Notes: generated by a model from the sequence alone, not told the origin. Shown: positions 41,434 through 50,738, numbered from the stretch's first letter. The stretch is DNA of 64,000 nucleotides from an uncultured Clostridia bacterium (GCA_937890525.1 CALADI010000012.1:1-64000); one strand, 5' to 3'. Program-made: numbers and translations.

Positions 41434-41438
41434 AGGGA

Positions 41439-42791
41439 TCATCCTTTCACGCCGGACGCCATGATGCTCTGCTTGAGCTGTTTGGAGAACAGCAGGCAGA
41501 TGACGATCACCGGCAGTATGGTGACCAGAGAAATGCCCATGAGAGCATTCTGCTTGGTGCTGACATTGTTGGAGATGTTGTACAGCGCTACATTCAGCGT
41601 CCACAGTTCCTGCCGCTCGGTGACCATCCATGCCCAGAAGAAGTCGTTCCAGTTGCCGAGGAAGGTCTGTAGGGCGATCAAGGCGATGATGGGTTTGGAC
41701 AGGGGCATGCAGATCTTGGTGTACAGGAAGAAATTGGATGCGCCGTCCAGCCGTGCGGCCTCGAAGTAAGAGCCGGGGATCCGGTCGAAGAAGCCCTTGA
41801 ACAGGTAGACATAGAAGCCGTAGGGATACAAAAACGGCAGCAGCAGGGCGGCATAGTTGTTGTAGGCGCCCATTTCACGGTACATGATGAGCTGGGGCAG
41901 CATGATGCTGACGAAGGGGATCATCATGGCGCCGAGGAAGAACATCAGGGCGAATTTCCCCGCCCGGGGGGTCATGAGCCGGCTGATGACAAATCCGCAG
42001 ATGGAGCACAGCAGGACTTGGGAGACGATGGCGAAGCCGATGACCGCCACGGTATTCATCACGAAGACCATGAAGCCGAACCGGGCGATCTGGGGATTGT
42101 CGCTGTACATATACTGGGGCAGCTTCATGTAGTGGGAGAAGCTTTCCAGCAGCAGGAGGTTGTTCTTTCCGCTGGCGCAGGCGGTCATCTGCCCGGTCAG
42201 GGGGAACTTCTCCGAAACCTGCGTGTGCAGCAGTTCCAGCACCTGCGCCTGCACCAGATCCGGTGCGGTGCGGCCGGTGAGCCCCGCGGGGTCAAATTCA
42301 TAGCCGATGGCTTGACTGACGCGGGCTGCCCGGTCCCCGTACAGCAGGGTCTTGGGCTTCAGAACGGTGCCTTTGTACACGCCGTATTCCTTCTCCATTT
42401 GCAGTTCGATCTGGTGGGCGCGGGCGTAGAAAACGGTGCTGCCGTCCTTGGTGCCGTAGAACTTGATCTCAAAGATGGACTCCCGGTCCAGCTTGGTGTA
42501 GATGCCGAACATGGCGCAGATCATATCGTTCTGCAAGACGGTCTCCAACTCCTGATCGGTGCCGGAAAAACCGCTGTAATCCACGGTGAGGCTGAGGGAA
42601 TTGGCAGAGTCCGGCAGCAGCTTGGGGGGCACATCGTAGATCTTCACATTGTCCTTCATGGCGTTGCTGATGGTGAGCACAAAGGGGAACAGGATCAGCA
42701 GCATGGATATGGTGGTCACGATCACCGCCACGATCTTCAGAGAAAGCTCGCTGCGGGAGGGACGGATCTTGGTGGATCTGGTTTTCGACAT
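41439..42791 (-). CDS. ABC sugar permease (MalG type) with extracytoplasmic insertion
   Basis: A 450-residue permease, about 160 longer than usual. TM1 is near residues 23-45. After VPPKLLPDSANS, where other MalG-type subunits go straight on, an inserted region of roughly 150 residues (about 70-215) follows before SHYMKLPQYM and TM2. The rest is standard, with the EAA loop YFEAARLDGASNFFLYTKICMP (seen as FEAARLDGASNFF) and an end GVKG. The inserted part would sit outside and could contact the binding protein. ATG at 42791 has AAAAGGAG 8 nt upstream. It pairs with the permease 5 nt upstream. Confidence 0.85.
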   Translation of the reverse strand: MSKTRSTKIRPSRSELSLKIVAVIVTTISMLLILFPFVLTISNAMKDNVKIYDVPPKLLPDSANSLSLTVDYSGFSGTDQELETVLQNDMICAMFGIYTKLDRESIFEIKFYGTKDGSTVFYARAHQIELQMEKEYGVYKGTVLKPKTLLYGDRAARVSQAIGYEFDPAGLTGRTAPDLVQAQVLELLHTQVSEKFPLTGQMTACASGKNNLLLLESFSHYMKLPQYMYSDNPQIARFGFMVFVMNTVAVIGFAIVSQVLLCSICGFVISRLMTPRAGKFALMFFLGAMMIPFVSIMLPQLIMYREMGAYNNYAALLLPFLYPYGFYVYLFKGFFDRIPGSYFEAARLDGASNFFLYTKICMPLSKPIIALIALQTFLGNWNDFFWAWMVTERQELWTLNVALYNISNNVSTKQNALMGISLVTILPVIVICLLFSKQLKQSIMASGVKG

Positions 42792-42796
42792 GGTGC

Positions 42797-43684
42797 TCAC
42801 TCCTTTTCCGCGTTTTCAAAGTGCATCTGGATCATGGTCATCACAAACACCACCAGCATCAGGATCACCGAAGCAGCCGAGCCCCGGCCGTAGTTGTAAT
42901 CCTGCTGGAAGGAATTGTAGATGTAGATGCCCTGGGTGGTGGAAGCGCCGCTGGGGCCGCCGGAGGCGAACATATAGGGGGCGTCCAGCATCTGCATGGC
43001 GGTGGACACGGCGATGACGAACTGGATGAAGATGACGAAGCGGATGTTGGGCAGGGTGATGTACCAGATCCGCTTCCATCCGGTGCAGCCGTCCAATGCG
43101 GCGGACTCCACGATGTCCGGGGAGATCCCCTGAATGGCGGACAGGTACAGCAGCACCGCAACGCCGCCGCCGATGATGCCGGGGAAGATGATGCAGAATT
43201 TCACCAATTCCGGGTCGCTGAGCCATGTCTGGGGCTGACCGCCGAAGAATTTGACCACCTGATTGGCGATGCCGTAGTCGGGATGCCAGACCCACCGCCA
43301 GATGATGACATTGATGGTGGTGGGGATCAATGTGGGCAGCAGGTACATGGTGGAAATCAGGTTCTTACGCCGCAGCTCGTTGAGGAACAGGGCTTGGATC
43401 ACCGGGATGAGGAACACCATGGCGATCTGTAAGAACAGGAATACGAAGCTGTTCTTCCATGCGTCCCAGTAATACTCGGTGGAGAACATATTGACATAGT
43501 TTTGCAGCCCTACAAATTTGCCGGGCTGGTGGATGGGATCGTAGTCAAAAAAGGAAATGTAGAATGCTTTGAAGATGGGGTAGTATTTGAGCCACAGGGT
43601 GAAAAAGATGGGCAGGGCTAGGATCAGCCATGGGGTGATCTTCTGCCGGAGGAAATAGTGGTTCTTGCCGGTCAGCCGGTTCAT
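42797..43684 (-). CDS. ABC sugar permease, MalF/UgpA type
   Basis: A 295-residue permease with six helices, starting MNRLTGKNHYFLRQKITPW. The EAA loop is IVESAALDGCTGWKRIWYITLP. It forms the translocation pore with the next gene and accepts ligand from the lipoprotein encoded divergently at 43958. ATG at 43684 follows AAAGGAG. No ATPase gene is nearby. The frame is open upstream but lacks a site. Confidence 0.9.
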   Translation of the reverse strand: MNRLTGKNHYFLRQKITPWLILALPIFFTLWLKYYPIFKAFYISFFDYDPIHQPGKFVGLQNYVNMFSTEYYWDAWKNSFVFLFLQIAMVFLIPVIQALFLNELRRKNLISTMYLLPTLIPTTINVIIWRWVWHPDYGIANQVVKFFGGQPQTWLSDPELVKFCIIFPGIIGGGVAVLLYLSAIQGISPDIVESAALDGCTGWKRIWYITLPNIRFVIFIQFVIAVSTAMQMLDAPYMFASGGPSGASTTQGIYIYNSFQQDYNYGRGSAASVILMLVVFVMTMIQMHFENAEKE

Positions 43685-43957
43685 ATGACGCAGCTCCTTT
43701 CCGTATGGTGCTGACTCTATTCTATCAGAATTTGCCCATAGACGCAGAGGTACAAAATCAACCGAATGGGGCATGAATCTTTACCTGTTTCGGCACAATA
43801 AACAAAACTGAGCAAGTAAAAAGATAGATGGTTAAATATTTTGCCTGCGTGGTTGATTTTCTTGCATTTACATCCGGGGCTGGCTTTGATATCATGATGC
43901 CAGCACATGGCACACCGAACTCCATGGCGTGCCATCATTATGGAGGAGGATCACCGT
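43685..43957. promoter_or_regulatory. Divergent control region, permeases and binding protein
   Basis: A TTTACA (43867-43872) and TATCAT (43890-43895) pair, 17 nt apart, fits a plus-strand promoter for the binding protein. An imperfect GGCACACC/GGCGTGCC hairpin follows in its leader. No equally good minus-strand promoter was found, which would fit activation by the AraC-type regulator encoded at 47400. Confidence 0.55.
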
Positions 43958-45337
43958 ATGAAAAAGAGTAAGAAACTGCTTGCGCTGCTGATGACCGGCG
44001 TGATGACGCTGTCTGTACTCGCCGGATGCGGCGGCAGCAATGACGCCACCGATCCCGCACCCACCGATCCCAGCCAGACCGCAGCACAGACCACCGAAGC
44101 GCCCCAGACCGGGGAAAAGGTGGAACTGACCGTCTGGATCACCAGCCGGAATCAGGATGAGTTCCAAGAGGAGCGCAAGGCCGAATTCCTCAAGACCCAT
44201 CCCAACATCACCCTGAACGAAGTGGTCAAGGAAGGCGACCCGGGCAATGCGTTCTATCAGGCCGTTGCCGCCGGTACTGCCCCCGACTTCATCGTGGGTT
44301 CTTTCACCATGATGGAGAAGTACATCTCCGCAGGCATCGTCAAGCCCCTGAACGAGTATCTGGACAAGTGGGAGGATACCCCCAATCTGGATAAGACCTA
44401 TCTGGATATGTTCACCCGGGACGGCAATGTCTACGGTCTGCCCTATGAAGTGACCCCCATGCTCTTCGGCTACAACAAGGCCCTGTTCGCCGAAGCTGGG
44501 ATCGAAGCACCTCCTGCCACCTGGGACGAGGCGCTGGAGATCGCAAGAAAACTGAACAACCCGGACAAGCAGATCGCCGGTTACGCCACCTTGGCATCTG
44601 AGTGGACGGAATGGTTCTTCCAGTACTATGTCTGGCAGGCCGGCGGCGACCTGACCAAGCAGAATGCAGACGGCACCGCAGAGCTGACCTTTGCCGACCC
44701 TGCCGCCATCGAAGCTGCCGAGTTCTATCAGACTTTGTCCTCTGAGAAGCTGATGCAGACCGACCGCACCCTGAAGTTCAACGACCTGCTGGAGCAGTTC
44801 GCTCAGGGCAAGATCGCCATGATGCCCTTCGCCACCGACTGGGTCATGGATGTGGCGAACCGGGGTATGGATCTGGATGATCTGGGTCTGTGCCTGCCTC
44901 CTGCCGGTCCTTCCGGCAAGACCGCTACTGCCATCGCCGGATCCTGCTATGTGATCAACGCCAACAGCAGCCCCGAGAAGCAGGACGCCGCTTGGGAGTA
45001 CATCAGCTTCATGAACAGCAAGTCCGAGCTGGAGCTGAGCTATGAGCACAAGGCCAGCAAGGGCTCCATCGCTCCCGTGACCATCCCCCGTACCGACATG
45101 ACCATCCGGGACTTCACCGACTTCCCCGAGGAGTGGGGCGAGGCTCTGGCAGGTGTCGGTCAGGTAGGCCGCATGGAATTCTACGGCAAGGCAGACTTCG
45201 GTTCCTATGTGGACCGGGCAGTCCAGAAGATCTTGGCTGACCCCAATGCCGACCCCGCCAAGGAGCTGGCAGATGCACAGGCACTTGCAGAGAAGGAAGC
45301 GCTGCCGGGCTTCAACGAGAGCAATAAGATCGGTTGA
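43958..45337 (+). CDS. Extracellular solute-binding lipoprotein
   Basis: A 459-residue family-1 sugar-binding protein. The signal ends VLAGC with Cys24 as the lipidation site, then a Thr/Pro-rich linker. The mature part opens VELTVWITSRNQDEFQEERKAE (VELTVWIT is the first strand) and has the typical KIAMMPFATDWVM segment. It captures an oligosaccharide or glycoside for the divergent permeases. The ligand is unknown; the beta-helix enzyme suggests a galactoside-containing glycan. GGAGGAGG precedes ATG. A hairpin and a new promoter separate it from the sensor kinase. Confidence 0.88.
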   Translation: MKKSKKLLALLMTGVMTLSVLAGCGGSNDATDPAPTDPSQTAAQTTEAPQTGEKVELTVWITSRNQDEFQEERKAEFLKTHPNITLNEVVKEGDPGNAFYQAVAAGTAPDFIVGSFTMMEKYISAGIVKPLNEYLDKWEDTPNLDKTYLDMFTRDGNVYGLPYEVTPMLFGYNKALFAEAGIEAPPATWDEALEIARKLNNPDKQIAGYATLASEWTEWFFQYYVWQAGGDLTKQNADGTAELTFADPAAIEAAEFYQTLSSEKLMQTDRTLKFNDLLEQFAQGKIAMMPFATDWVMDVANRGMDLDDLGLCLPPAGPSGKTATAIAGSCYVINANSSPEKQDAAWEYISFMNSKSELELSYEHKASKGSIAPVTIPRTDMTIRDFTDFPEEWGEALAGVGQVGRMEFYGKADFGSYVDRAVQKILADPNADPAKELADAQALAEKEALPGFNESNKIG

Positions 45338-45363
45338 TTTTCATTTCCCTATATCTCATGAGC

Positions 45364-45400
45364 GACCGGGCGGGGCACATTGGTGTCCCGTCCGGTTGCG
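45364..45400 (+). terminator. Hairpin after the binding protein gene
   Basis: GACCGG-CGGG-CAC pairs with GTG-CCCG-CCGGTT around ATTG. The stem is long but imperfect and lacks a T run. Confidence 0.5.
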
Positions 45401-45424
45401 TTGGATGCACCCGGGTGATATAAT
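45396..45424 (+). promoter_or_regulatory. Promoter of the two-component operon
   Basis: TTGCGT (45396-45401) and TATAAT (45419-45424) are 17 nt apart. Confidence 0.8.
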
Positions 45425-45468
45425 AGCCCTAAAATCTGCGCCCCCCGATGGGAAGGAGGAAGACAGCG

Positions 45469-47397
45469 ATGAACAGAACTGCCCGGCGGCCGGGAAAGAT
45501 CCTCAAGGGAATGATCCGCAGCCTGCGGAAGCTGAAGCTGTTTACACGGCTGTTTGTGGTGTTCGGCTTGCTGCTGGTGAGTTCTATTGTGTTTATCACC
45601 CTGTTCAACCAGAGCATCTACGCTTCCCAGACCGAGGAGGTCTATACCCAATATCTGTCGGTGCTGGCGCAGAATGCCGCATTCAAGCTGGATCAAGAGC
45701 GGCTGCGATTCGAGGAATCCGTCATGGCGCTGATCCACAACGAGCAGTTTTTGGTGGCAGCGGCAGAAAATGAGGCGCTGCAAGGCGTGCAGGGCAAGAT
45801 CTTCGATGGTCAGCGCTATGAACGCAATGCCGGGCAGATCCGGGATCTGCTGCTCAGTGCCAAGCGGCGCAAAGACGGCATCCGGGCGCTGATCTTCCTG
45901 ACGGAGCAGAGCCAGTATGGCATGGCTTCGGACGAGATGGGGGTCAGCGGGGTATACATCAAAGATCCGGAGCAATTCCGTCAGCACCCCATCTACACCG
46001 GTGCGATGGACGCCAAGGGCTATCCCCTGTGGCACGACACCGTGTCCGAAGGCTCCAAGCTGTTCTTCGAGGGGCAGGATACCCTCTACGGCATCGAGGG
46101 CTGCGTCACCGTGTCCTATGTGGTCTATCACCCTGACACCCATACTCCCATGGGGGTGATGGTGTGCTGCATCAGTCCCCGGTACTTTACCCAAGCCCTC
46201 AACGAATATGCCGGCGGCAACGGGGGCAACACCTATGTGGTGGGGGAGAACGGCATGGTAGAGGGCATCGACCCGTCGCTGTCGGCGCCGCCATTTCTGC
46301 GCCAGCGGGAGAGCCTGCTGGAGCGGGTGTTCACCCAGCATCAGGGCAGCTTCCCCATGGAGGTGGAGGGGCGCACCCTTCAGGTCAGCGTGGGTGGGGC
46401 GCCGGATTTCCCACTGCACATCGTCAATCTGACCTACCGGGATCACATCTTGGATAAAGTCTCCCGGATCGGCAGGATCAATCTGGCCATTATGGTGCTG
46501 GTGATCCTTGCTGCCACCGGGGTGGTCTATCTCACCACCGTCAGCGTCACCACCCCGGTGAACCGTTTGATCCGTTCCATGAAGCGGGTAGGAGCGGGGG
46601 ATTTCTCTGCGGTATATCAGGCGGAGAGCCACGACGAGATCGGTATGCTCTGCCGGGAGTTTGACCGCATGGTGGGGGATACCAAGGCGCTGATCGATCA
46701 GGTGTATGTGGCGCAGCTTCGCCAGCGGGAGCTGGAACTGAGCCAGAAAACCGCCCAGTTGGATGCGCTGCAAATGCAGATCAACCCCCATTTCCTGTAC
46801 AACACATTGGATATGATCCGGTGGGAGTGCATGTACGAGACCGGGGGAGAGAGCGCCGCATCGGACATGATCGAGAAATTCTGCACCCTGCTGCGGATGA
46901 CCATCAAGGGCAGCCGCCAGATGGAGACTCTGGCAGAGAGCCTGCTCCACGCCCAGACCTATCTGGAGGTGGTGAACTTCCGCCACAGCAGTAAGATCCT
47001 GCTGGAGACTTGCCTGCCGGGGGATATCCAAGGATACCTGATCCCCTGCCTGTCGCTGCAGCCCGTTTTGGAAAATGCCGTGCGCCACGGATTCGGTGAG
47101 GACGCCGGCCGTCAGCGCCGCATTCGGGTGGACGGAGCGCTGACACCGGAGGGGAATCTCTGCCTGCATGTCAGCGACAACGGAAAGGGCATGACCGGCG
47201 AGGAACTCGCCCGGCTGCGTGCCAAACTGGCAGATCCCCAGACCGATGGGGACAGCATCGGGCTTAAAAATGTGAATCAGCGCTGCCACCTGTGCTATGG
47301 CAGCCATTACGGACTCAGGATCGACAGCCAGACGGGGCAGGGCACCGTGGTGACTCTGACCATACCGGCCCAGATGCCGACAGATCAGGAGGGATGA
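45469..47397 (+). CDS. Sensor histidine kinase, YesM type
   Basis: A 642-residue membrane kinase. TM1 (RLFVVFGLLLVSSIVFITLF, about 27-46) and TM2 (INLAIMVLVILAATGVVYL, about 340) bracket a large extracellular sensor. A HAMP domain follows (VTTPVNRLIRSMKRVGAGDF). The His_kinase domain has the phospho-acceptor in LQMQINPHFLYNTLDMIRW and the ATPase N and G boxes in QPVLENAVRHG and SDNGKGM. Such kinases sense extracellular sugars or binding proteins. ATG at 45469 follows GAAGGAGG. It overlaps by ATGA with a possible earlier regulator start. Confidence 0.93.
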   Translation: MNRTARRPGKILKGMIRSLRKLKLFTRLFVVFGLLLVSSIVFITLFNQSIYASQTEEVYTQYLSVLAQNAAFKLDQERLRFEESVMALIHNEQFLVAAAENEALQGVQGKIFDGQRYERNAGQIRDLLLSAKRRKDGIRALIFLTEQSQYGMASDEMGVSGVYIKDPEQFRQHPIYTGAMDAKGYPLWHDTVSEGSKLFFEGQDTLYGIEGCVTVSYVVYHPDTHTPMGVMVCCISPRYFTQALNEYAGGNGGNTYVVGENGMVEGIDPSLSAPPFLRQRESLLERVFTQHQGSFPMEVEGRTLQVSVGGAPDFPLHIVNLTYRDHILDKVSRIGRINLAIMVLVILAATGVVYLTTVSVTTPVNRLIRSMKRVGAGDFSAVYQAESHDEIGMLCREFDRMVGDTKALIDQVYVAQLRQRELELSQKTAQLDALQMQINPHFLYNTLDMIRWECMYETGGESAASDMIEKFCTLLRMTIKGSRQMETLAESLLHAQTYLEVVNFRHSSKILLETCLPGDIQGYLIPCLSLQPVLENAVRHGFGEDAGRQRRIRVDGALTPEGNLCLHVSDNGKGMTGEELARLRAKLADPQTDGDSIGLKNVNQRCHLCYGSHYGLRIDSQTGQGTVVTLTIPAQMPTDQEG

Positions 47398-47399
47398 CC

Positions 47400-48959
47400 A
47401 TGTATCGTGTGCTTTTGGTGGATGATGAGGAGATGGTGACCAAGGGGCTGAGCCGATTCGTGCCATGGGAGTCACTGGGCTTTCAAGTGGCGGGCACAGC
47501 CACCAGCACCGCCCGGGCGCTGACCTTCTTGGAGGGGCAGATGGTGGATCTGGTGATCACGGATGTGCAGATGCCGGTGCAGAGCGGGCTGGATCTGATC
47601 CGAATTCTAAAGGAACAGTATCCCGCGGTCAAGACGGTGGTGCTGTCGGGCTATGCGGAGTTTTCCTACGCCCAGCAGGCGCTTCGCTGGGGTTCGCTGG
47701 ACTATCTGACCAAGCCGGTGAATTTCGATGCCATGAAGCAGATCCTGACCAAGGTGCGCGGGATCTTGGACGAGGAATCCCGGCAGAGCGAGCCGGACGG
47801 GGAATTTCAGGAGATGTTCGCCCAGACCTTGATCTTGGATTATCTGAACGATATGCCCTACGACCCGCAGCGGGCATCGGCATGCCTGAACACCGGGGTG
47901 CCCATCACCGTGGTGCGGCTGACCCCGTGGGGCGGTCGTGGCGTGGATGGGCAGATGCGCCGGGGGCTTCAGTCGGCGCTGGTCCCCTGCCATGTGGTGG
48001 CGCTGGGCAGCTCGGAGCTGCTGGCGGTGGTGGAAGGGCCGCAAGACCGGCAGAGCCTGTCGGATCGGGTGCGGCAATGGAGCGAAGACGCAGGCGGTAT
48101 GAGCGCGGGGATATCGCTGGAACAGCCGGGCTATGAGCAGACCCAGACCGGAGCGCAGCAGGCAGCCAAGGCCATGCGGTATCAGAACGCCCGCAGCGAC
48201 CCCGGCATCACCTTCTTTGCGGATGTGCGGGATATTTTCCTCAGCACCGGAGCGCAAAGCCAGCGGCAGGAGGACAAGATCCGATCGCTGGCACGGCTGA
48301 TGCAGGATCCCCGGCAGCGCCGCAGCCTGCCGGAGCACTTCACCCAGACGCTGTATGCCATGGAGGGCAGCGGCGCACAAGCGGTGATGGATGCCAAGCG
48401 GCTGTGTACCGAACTTCTGGTGGAACTGGATGGATTCGTCCAGACCCAATCCCTGCCGGATTATCCCAGACACGCTATGCTCAGCCAGATCTTGATCCAG
48501 ATGCTCTCGGCGGGGAATCTGTCCCAGATCAATGGACGGATGACTGCGTATCTGGAGCAGCTGGTGTCCCGGTTGGAGCAGCGGGAAGAGCCGAAGCCGG
48601 CGCTGGATCTCATCGACCGGGTGAAGGCGTACATCGGGGCGCACTATGCCCAGAATCTGACGCTGGGACTGCTGGCGGACAATTTCTTCGTTAGCCCGGT
48701 GTATCTGAGCCGCCTGTTCAAGAAAAAGACTGGGACGAATTTTGTGGAGTACCTCACCGCCCTGCGGATCGAGAAAGCCAAGGAATTCCTGTCCGACCCG
48801 GAGCTGAAGATCTACCATGTGGCGGAGCGGGTGGGCTACGAGAATCCCCGGTATTTCGCCCGGCTGTTCCGGGAGATCACCGGCATATCCCCTCAGGAAT
48901 ACCGAAATCTACAGACGGTGCATTCCCCGGATCAAGCCCCCCGGGAGCCGGTATCTTGA
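47400..48959 (+). CDS. AraC-type response regulator, YesN type
   Basis: A 519-residue regulator. The receiver domain (1-120) has LLVDDEE, the phospho-acceptor Asp in VDLVITDVQMP, VVLSGYAEF and YLTKPVN. A long linker leads to a C-terminal AraC domain (about 405-500) with LADNFFVSPVYLSRLFKKKTG and ERVGYENPRYFARLFREITG. It should activate the neighbouring transporter and glycosidase genes when phosphorylated by the kinase. ATG at 47400 is chosen because AGGAGG lies 7 nt upstream. Confidence 0.93.
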   Translation: MYRVLLVDDEEMVTKGLSRFVPWESLGFQVAGTATSTARALTFLEGQMVDLVITDVQMPVQSGLDLIRILKEQYPAVKTVVLSGYAEFSYAQQALRWGSLDYLTKPVNFDAMKQILTKVRGILDEESRQSEPDGEFQEMFAQTLILDYLNDMPYDPQRASACLNTGVPITVVRLTPWGGRGVDGQMRRGLQSALVPCHVVALGSSELLAVVEGPQDRQSLSDRVRQWSEDAGGMSAGISLEQPGYEQTQTGAQQAAKAMRYQNARSDPGITFFADVRDIFLSTGAQSQRQEDKIRSLARLMQDPRQRRSLPEHFTQTLYAMEGSGAQAVMDAKRLCTELLVELDGFVQTQSLPDYPRHAMLSQILIQMLSAGNLSQINGRMTAYLEQLVSRLEQREEPKPALDLIDRVKAYIGAHYAQNLTLGLLADNFFVSPVYLSRLFKKKTGTNFVEYLTALRIEKAKEFLSDPELKIYHVAERVGYENPRYFARLFREITGISPQEYRNLQTVHSPDQAPREPVS

Positions 48960-48987
48960 TGGACTGCCCCATTTTCCGCGGTGGATA

Positions 48988-49016
48988 TTGCCAAAGCCGG
49001 GGATCTATGGTATGAT
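48988..49016 (+). promoter_or_regulatory. Promoter of the COG2426 gene
   Basis: TTGCCA (48988-48993) and TATGAT (49011-49016) are 17 nt apart. Confidence 0.75.
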
Positions 49017-49047
49017 GGACGGGAATTCTTAATCAAAGGTGGACAGA

Positions 49048-49521
49048 ATGCTAAAAAAATATCTCATTGTTTTCTTTATTTCCATGGTGCCGCTGCTGGA
49101 GCTTCGCGGCGGAGTGCCCGTGGCGCTGACCATGGGGCTGCCCTCCATCCCGTCGATCATCGTTTGTGCGCTGGGGAATATGCTGCCGGTGCCCATCATC
49201 TATCTGTTTGCCCGGAAGGTGCTGATCTGGGGCGCTCACAGACCCTATATCGGCAACCTCTTTACCAAGCTGCTGGACAAGGGTGAGCGGGGCGGTCAGA
49301 AACTGATGGCGAAAGCAGGCCGGGGCGGTCTGTTTGTGGCGCTGATGCTGTTCGTGGGCATCCCTCTGCCGGGGACCGGGGCATGGACGGGGACGCTGGC
49401 TGCCAGCTTCCTGGATATGGGTATGAAGACTACCTCCATTGCGGTGTCGCTGGGTGTGGCCATTGCAGGGTGCATCATGGCGCTGGCAAGCTCCGGCGTG
49501 CTAGCGATCTTGGGCTTTTAA
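49048..49521 (+). CDS. Small multidrug export-like membrane protein (COG2426)
   Basis: A 157-residue protein with four to five membrane segments. The N-terminal MLKKYLIVFFISMVPLLELR and the internal GIPLPGTGAWTGTLAASFL are characteristic of the COG2426 putative small multidrug export family, distantly SNARE-associated/DedA-like. The function is not established. ATG at 49048 has AAAGGTGG upstream, so it is preferred over GTG at 49039. The HIT gene follows by 18 nt. Confidence 0.88.
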   Translation: MLKKYLIVFFISMVPLLELRGGVPVALTMGLPSIPSIIVCALGNMLPVPIIYLFARKVLIWGAHRPYIGNLFTKLLDKGERGGQKLMAKAGRGGLFVALMLFVGIPLPGTGAWTGTLAASFLDMGMKTTSIAVSLGVAIAGCIMALASSGVLAILGF

Positions 49522-49539
49522 GGAAAGGAAGGATGTATC

Positions 49540-49881
49540 ATGTCCGATTGTCTGTTCTGTAAAATTGCGGTGGGGGAGATCCCGTCCACCAAGGTGTATG
49601 AGGATGAGACGGTGCTGGCGTTCCGGGACATTGCCCCTCAGGCGCCCACCCATGTGCTGGTGATCCCTAAGGCGCACATCTCCGGAGCGGATCAGATCTG
49701 CGGGGAAAATGCAGTTCTGGCGGCTCATTGTCTGGAGGTCTGCGCTCTGGTAGCCCGGCAGGAGAACCTGACCGGGGGTTTCCGTATCGTGTCCAACTGC
49801 GGTGACGATGCCGGGCAGACGGTGCATCATCTCCACTTCCATGTGCTGGGCGGCAAGAAGCTGGCGCTGGAAATGGCTTGA
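49540..49881 (+). CDS. HIT family nucleotide phosphoramidase (HinT-like)
   Basis: A 113-residue HinT-type protein. The histidine triad HLHFH (97-101) lies in QTVHHLHFHVLGG, and the N-terminal DCLFCKIAVGEIPSTKVYED (DCLFCKI...GEIPS) is conserved. It hydrolyses adenosine 5'-phosphoramidates and aminoacyl-adenylates in the cytoplasm. AAAGGAAGG precedes ATG. It shares a transcript with the COG2426 gene. Confidence 0.95.
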   Translation: MSDCLFCKIAVGEIPSTKVYEDETVLAFRDIAPQAPTHVLVIPKAHISGADQICGENAVLAAHCLEVCALVARQENLTGGFRIVSNCGDDAGQTVHHLHFHVLGGKKLALEMA

Positions 49882-49924
49882 CACCGGAAGATTTTGTAGT
49901 ATAATATCAAAAGATTGCATAGCA

Positions 49925-50027
49925 AATCTCTTCTTCGGGGAGCCGGATGCATCCGGCTGAGAGGGCGATGTGTAGCGCCGACCCGCGAACCTGATACGGA
50001 TCATACCGTCGTAGGGAAAGATGCGGA
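49925..50027 (+). ncRNA. TPP riboswitch (THI element)
   Basis: The conserved thiamine pyrophosphate aptamer is clear: GGGGAGCC, GGCTGAGAGG, GACCC, GAACCTGAT, GGATCATACCG and GTAGGGAA occur in order with the expected spacing. It controls thiT through the terminator just downstream. Confidence 0.97.
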
Positions 50028-50041
50028 TAAGTTAGGAAAAC

Positions 50042-50088
50042 AGTATCGCATTGCTTCGTTATGACGATTTGCAATGCGATACTTTTTT
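50042..50088 (+). terminator. Riboswitch-controlled terminator
   Basis: AGTATCGCATTGC (50042-50054) pairs with GCAATGCGATACT (50071-50083) and is followed by TTTTTT, before the thiT ribosome binding site. TPP binding should favour it. Confidence 0.9.
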
Positions 50089-50111
50089 GTATTTCGGAGG
50101 AAAAGAGAATC

Positions 50112-50681
50112 ATGTCATCAACCAACAAACAGCATCTTCATGTGCGTGCCCTGTGCGAGGGCGCACTGATGGTGGCGCTGGCACAGGCGCTGAGCTATGT
50201 CAAGCTGTACGAACTGCCCAACGGCGGCAGCCTGACCCCGGCTATGTTCCCCATTTTGTTCTTTGCCGTGCGCTGGGGGCTGGGCAAGGGACTGCTGGCC
50301 AGCTTCTCCTTTGGTCTGCTTCAGCTCATGTTCGACGGCGCCTACGCTTGGGGCTGGCAGAGCATGCTGCTGGACTACCTTGTGGCGTACACCCCCCTCG
50401 GTCTGGCAGGTCTGTTCAAGGGCAAGGCTTGGGGCATCTTCCCGGGCACGGTGCTGGGCTGCGTGGTGCGCTTCATCGTCCACTACATCAGCGGTGTCAC
50501 CATCTACCGCATTCTGGAGCCCACCAACATCCCCGGATTCGGCGTGTTCACCTCGCCTGAGCTGTATTCGCTGGTGTACAACGGCGCGTACATGCTGCCC
50601 AATATGATCCTGACGGTGGCCATCGCCGGTGTGCTGTATGTGCCCCTGAAGAAGTATTTCGCAGGCAAGGACATTCTGTAA
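50112..50681 (+). CDS. thiT: Thiamine ECF transporter S component ThiT
   Basis: A 189-residue protein with six membrane helices. The GSLTPAMFPILFFAVRWG segment and the WGWQSMLLDYLVAYTPLGLAG region are the ThiT thiamine-site helices (the Trp/Tyr cluster and the P-x-G-x-A motif). It binds thiamine with high affinity and works with the shared EcfA/A'/T module, which is not in the window. The TPP riboswitch upstream confirms the ligand. CGGAGG precedes ATG at 50112. Confidence 0.95.
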   Translation: MSSTNKQHLHVRALCEGALMVALAQALSYVKLYELPNGGSLTPAMFPILFFAVRWGLGKGLLASFSFGLLQLMFDGAYAWGWQSMLLDYLVAYTPLGLAGLFKGKAWGIFPGTVLGCVVRFIVHYISGVTIYRILEPTNIPGFGVFTSPELYSLVYNGAYMLPNMILTVAIAGVLYVPLKKYFAGKDIL

Positions 50682-50699
50682 TTTACCCCCATAAAAGAG

Positions 50700-50738
50700 A
50701 TACCGCACAATGGAACTGACCATTGTGCGGTATTTTTT
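50700..50738 (+). terminator. Terminator after thiT
   Basis: A 14-bp perfect stem (50700-50713 with 50720-50733) is followed by a run of T. Confidence 0.9.
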
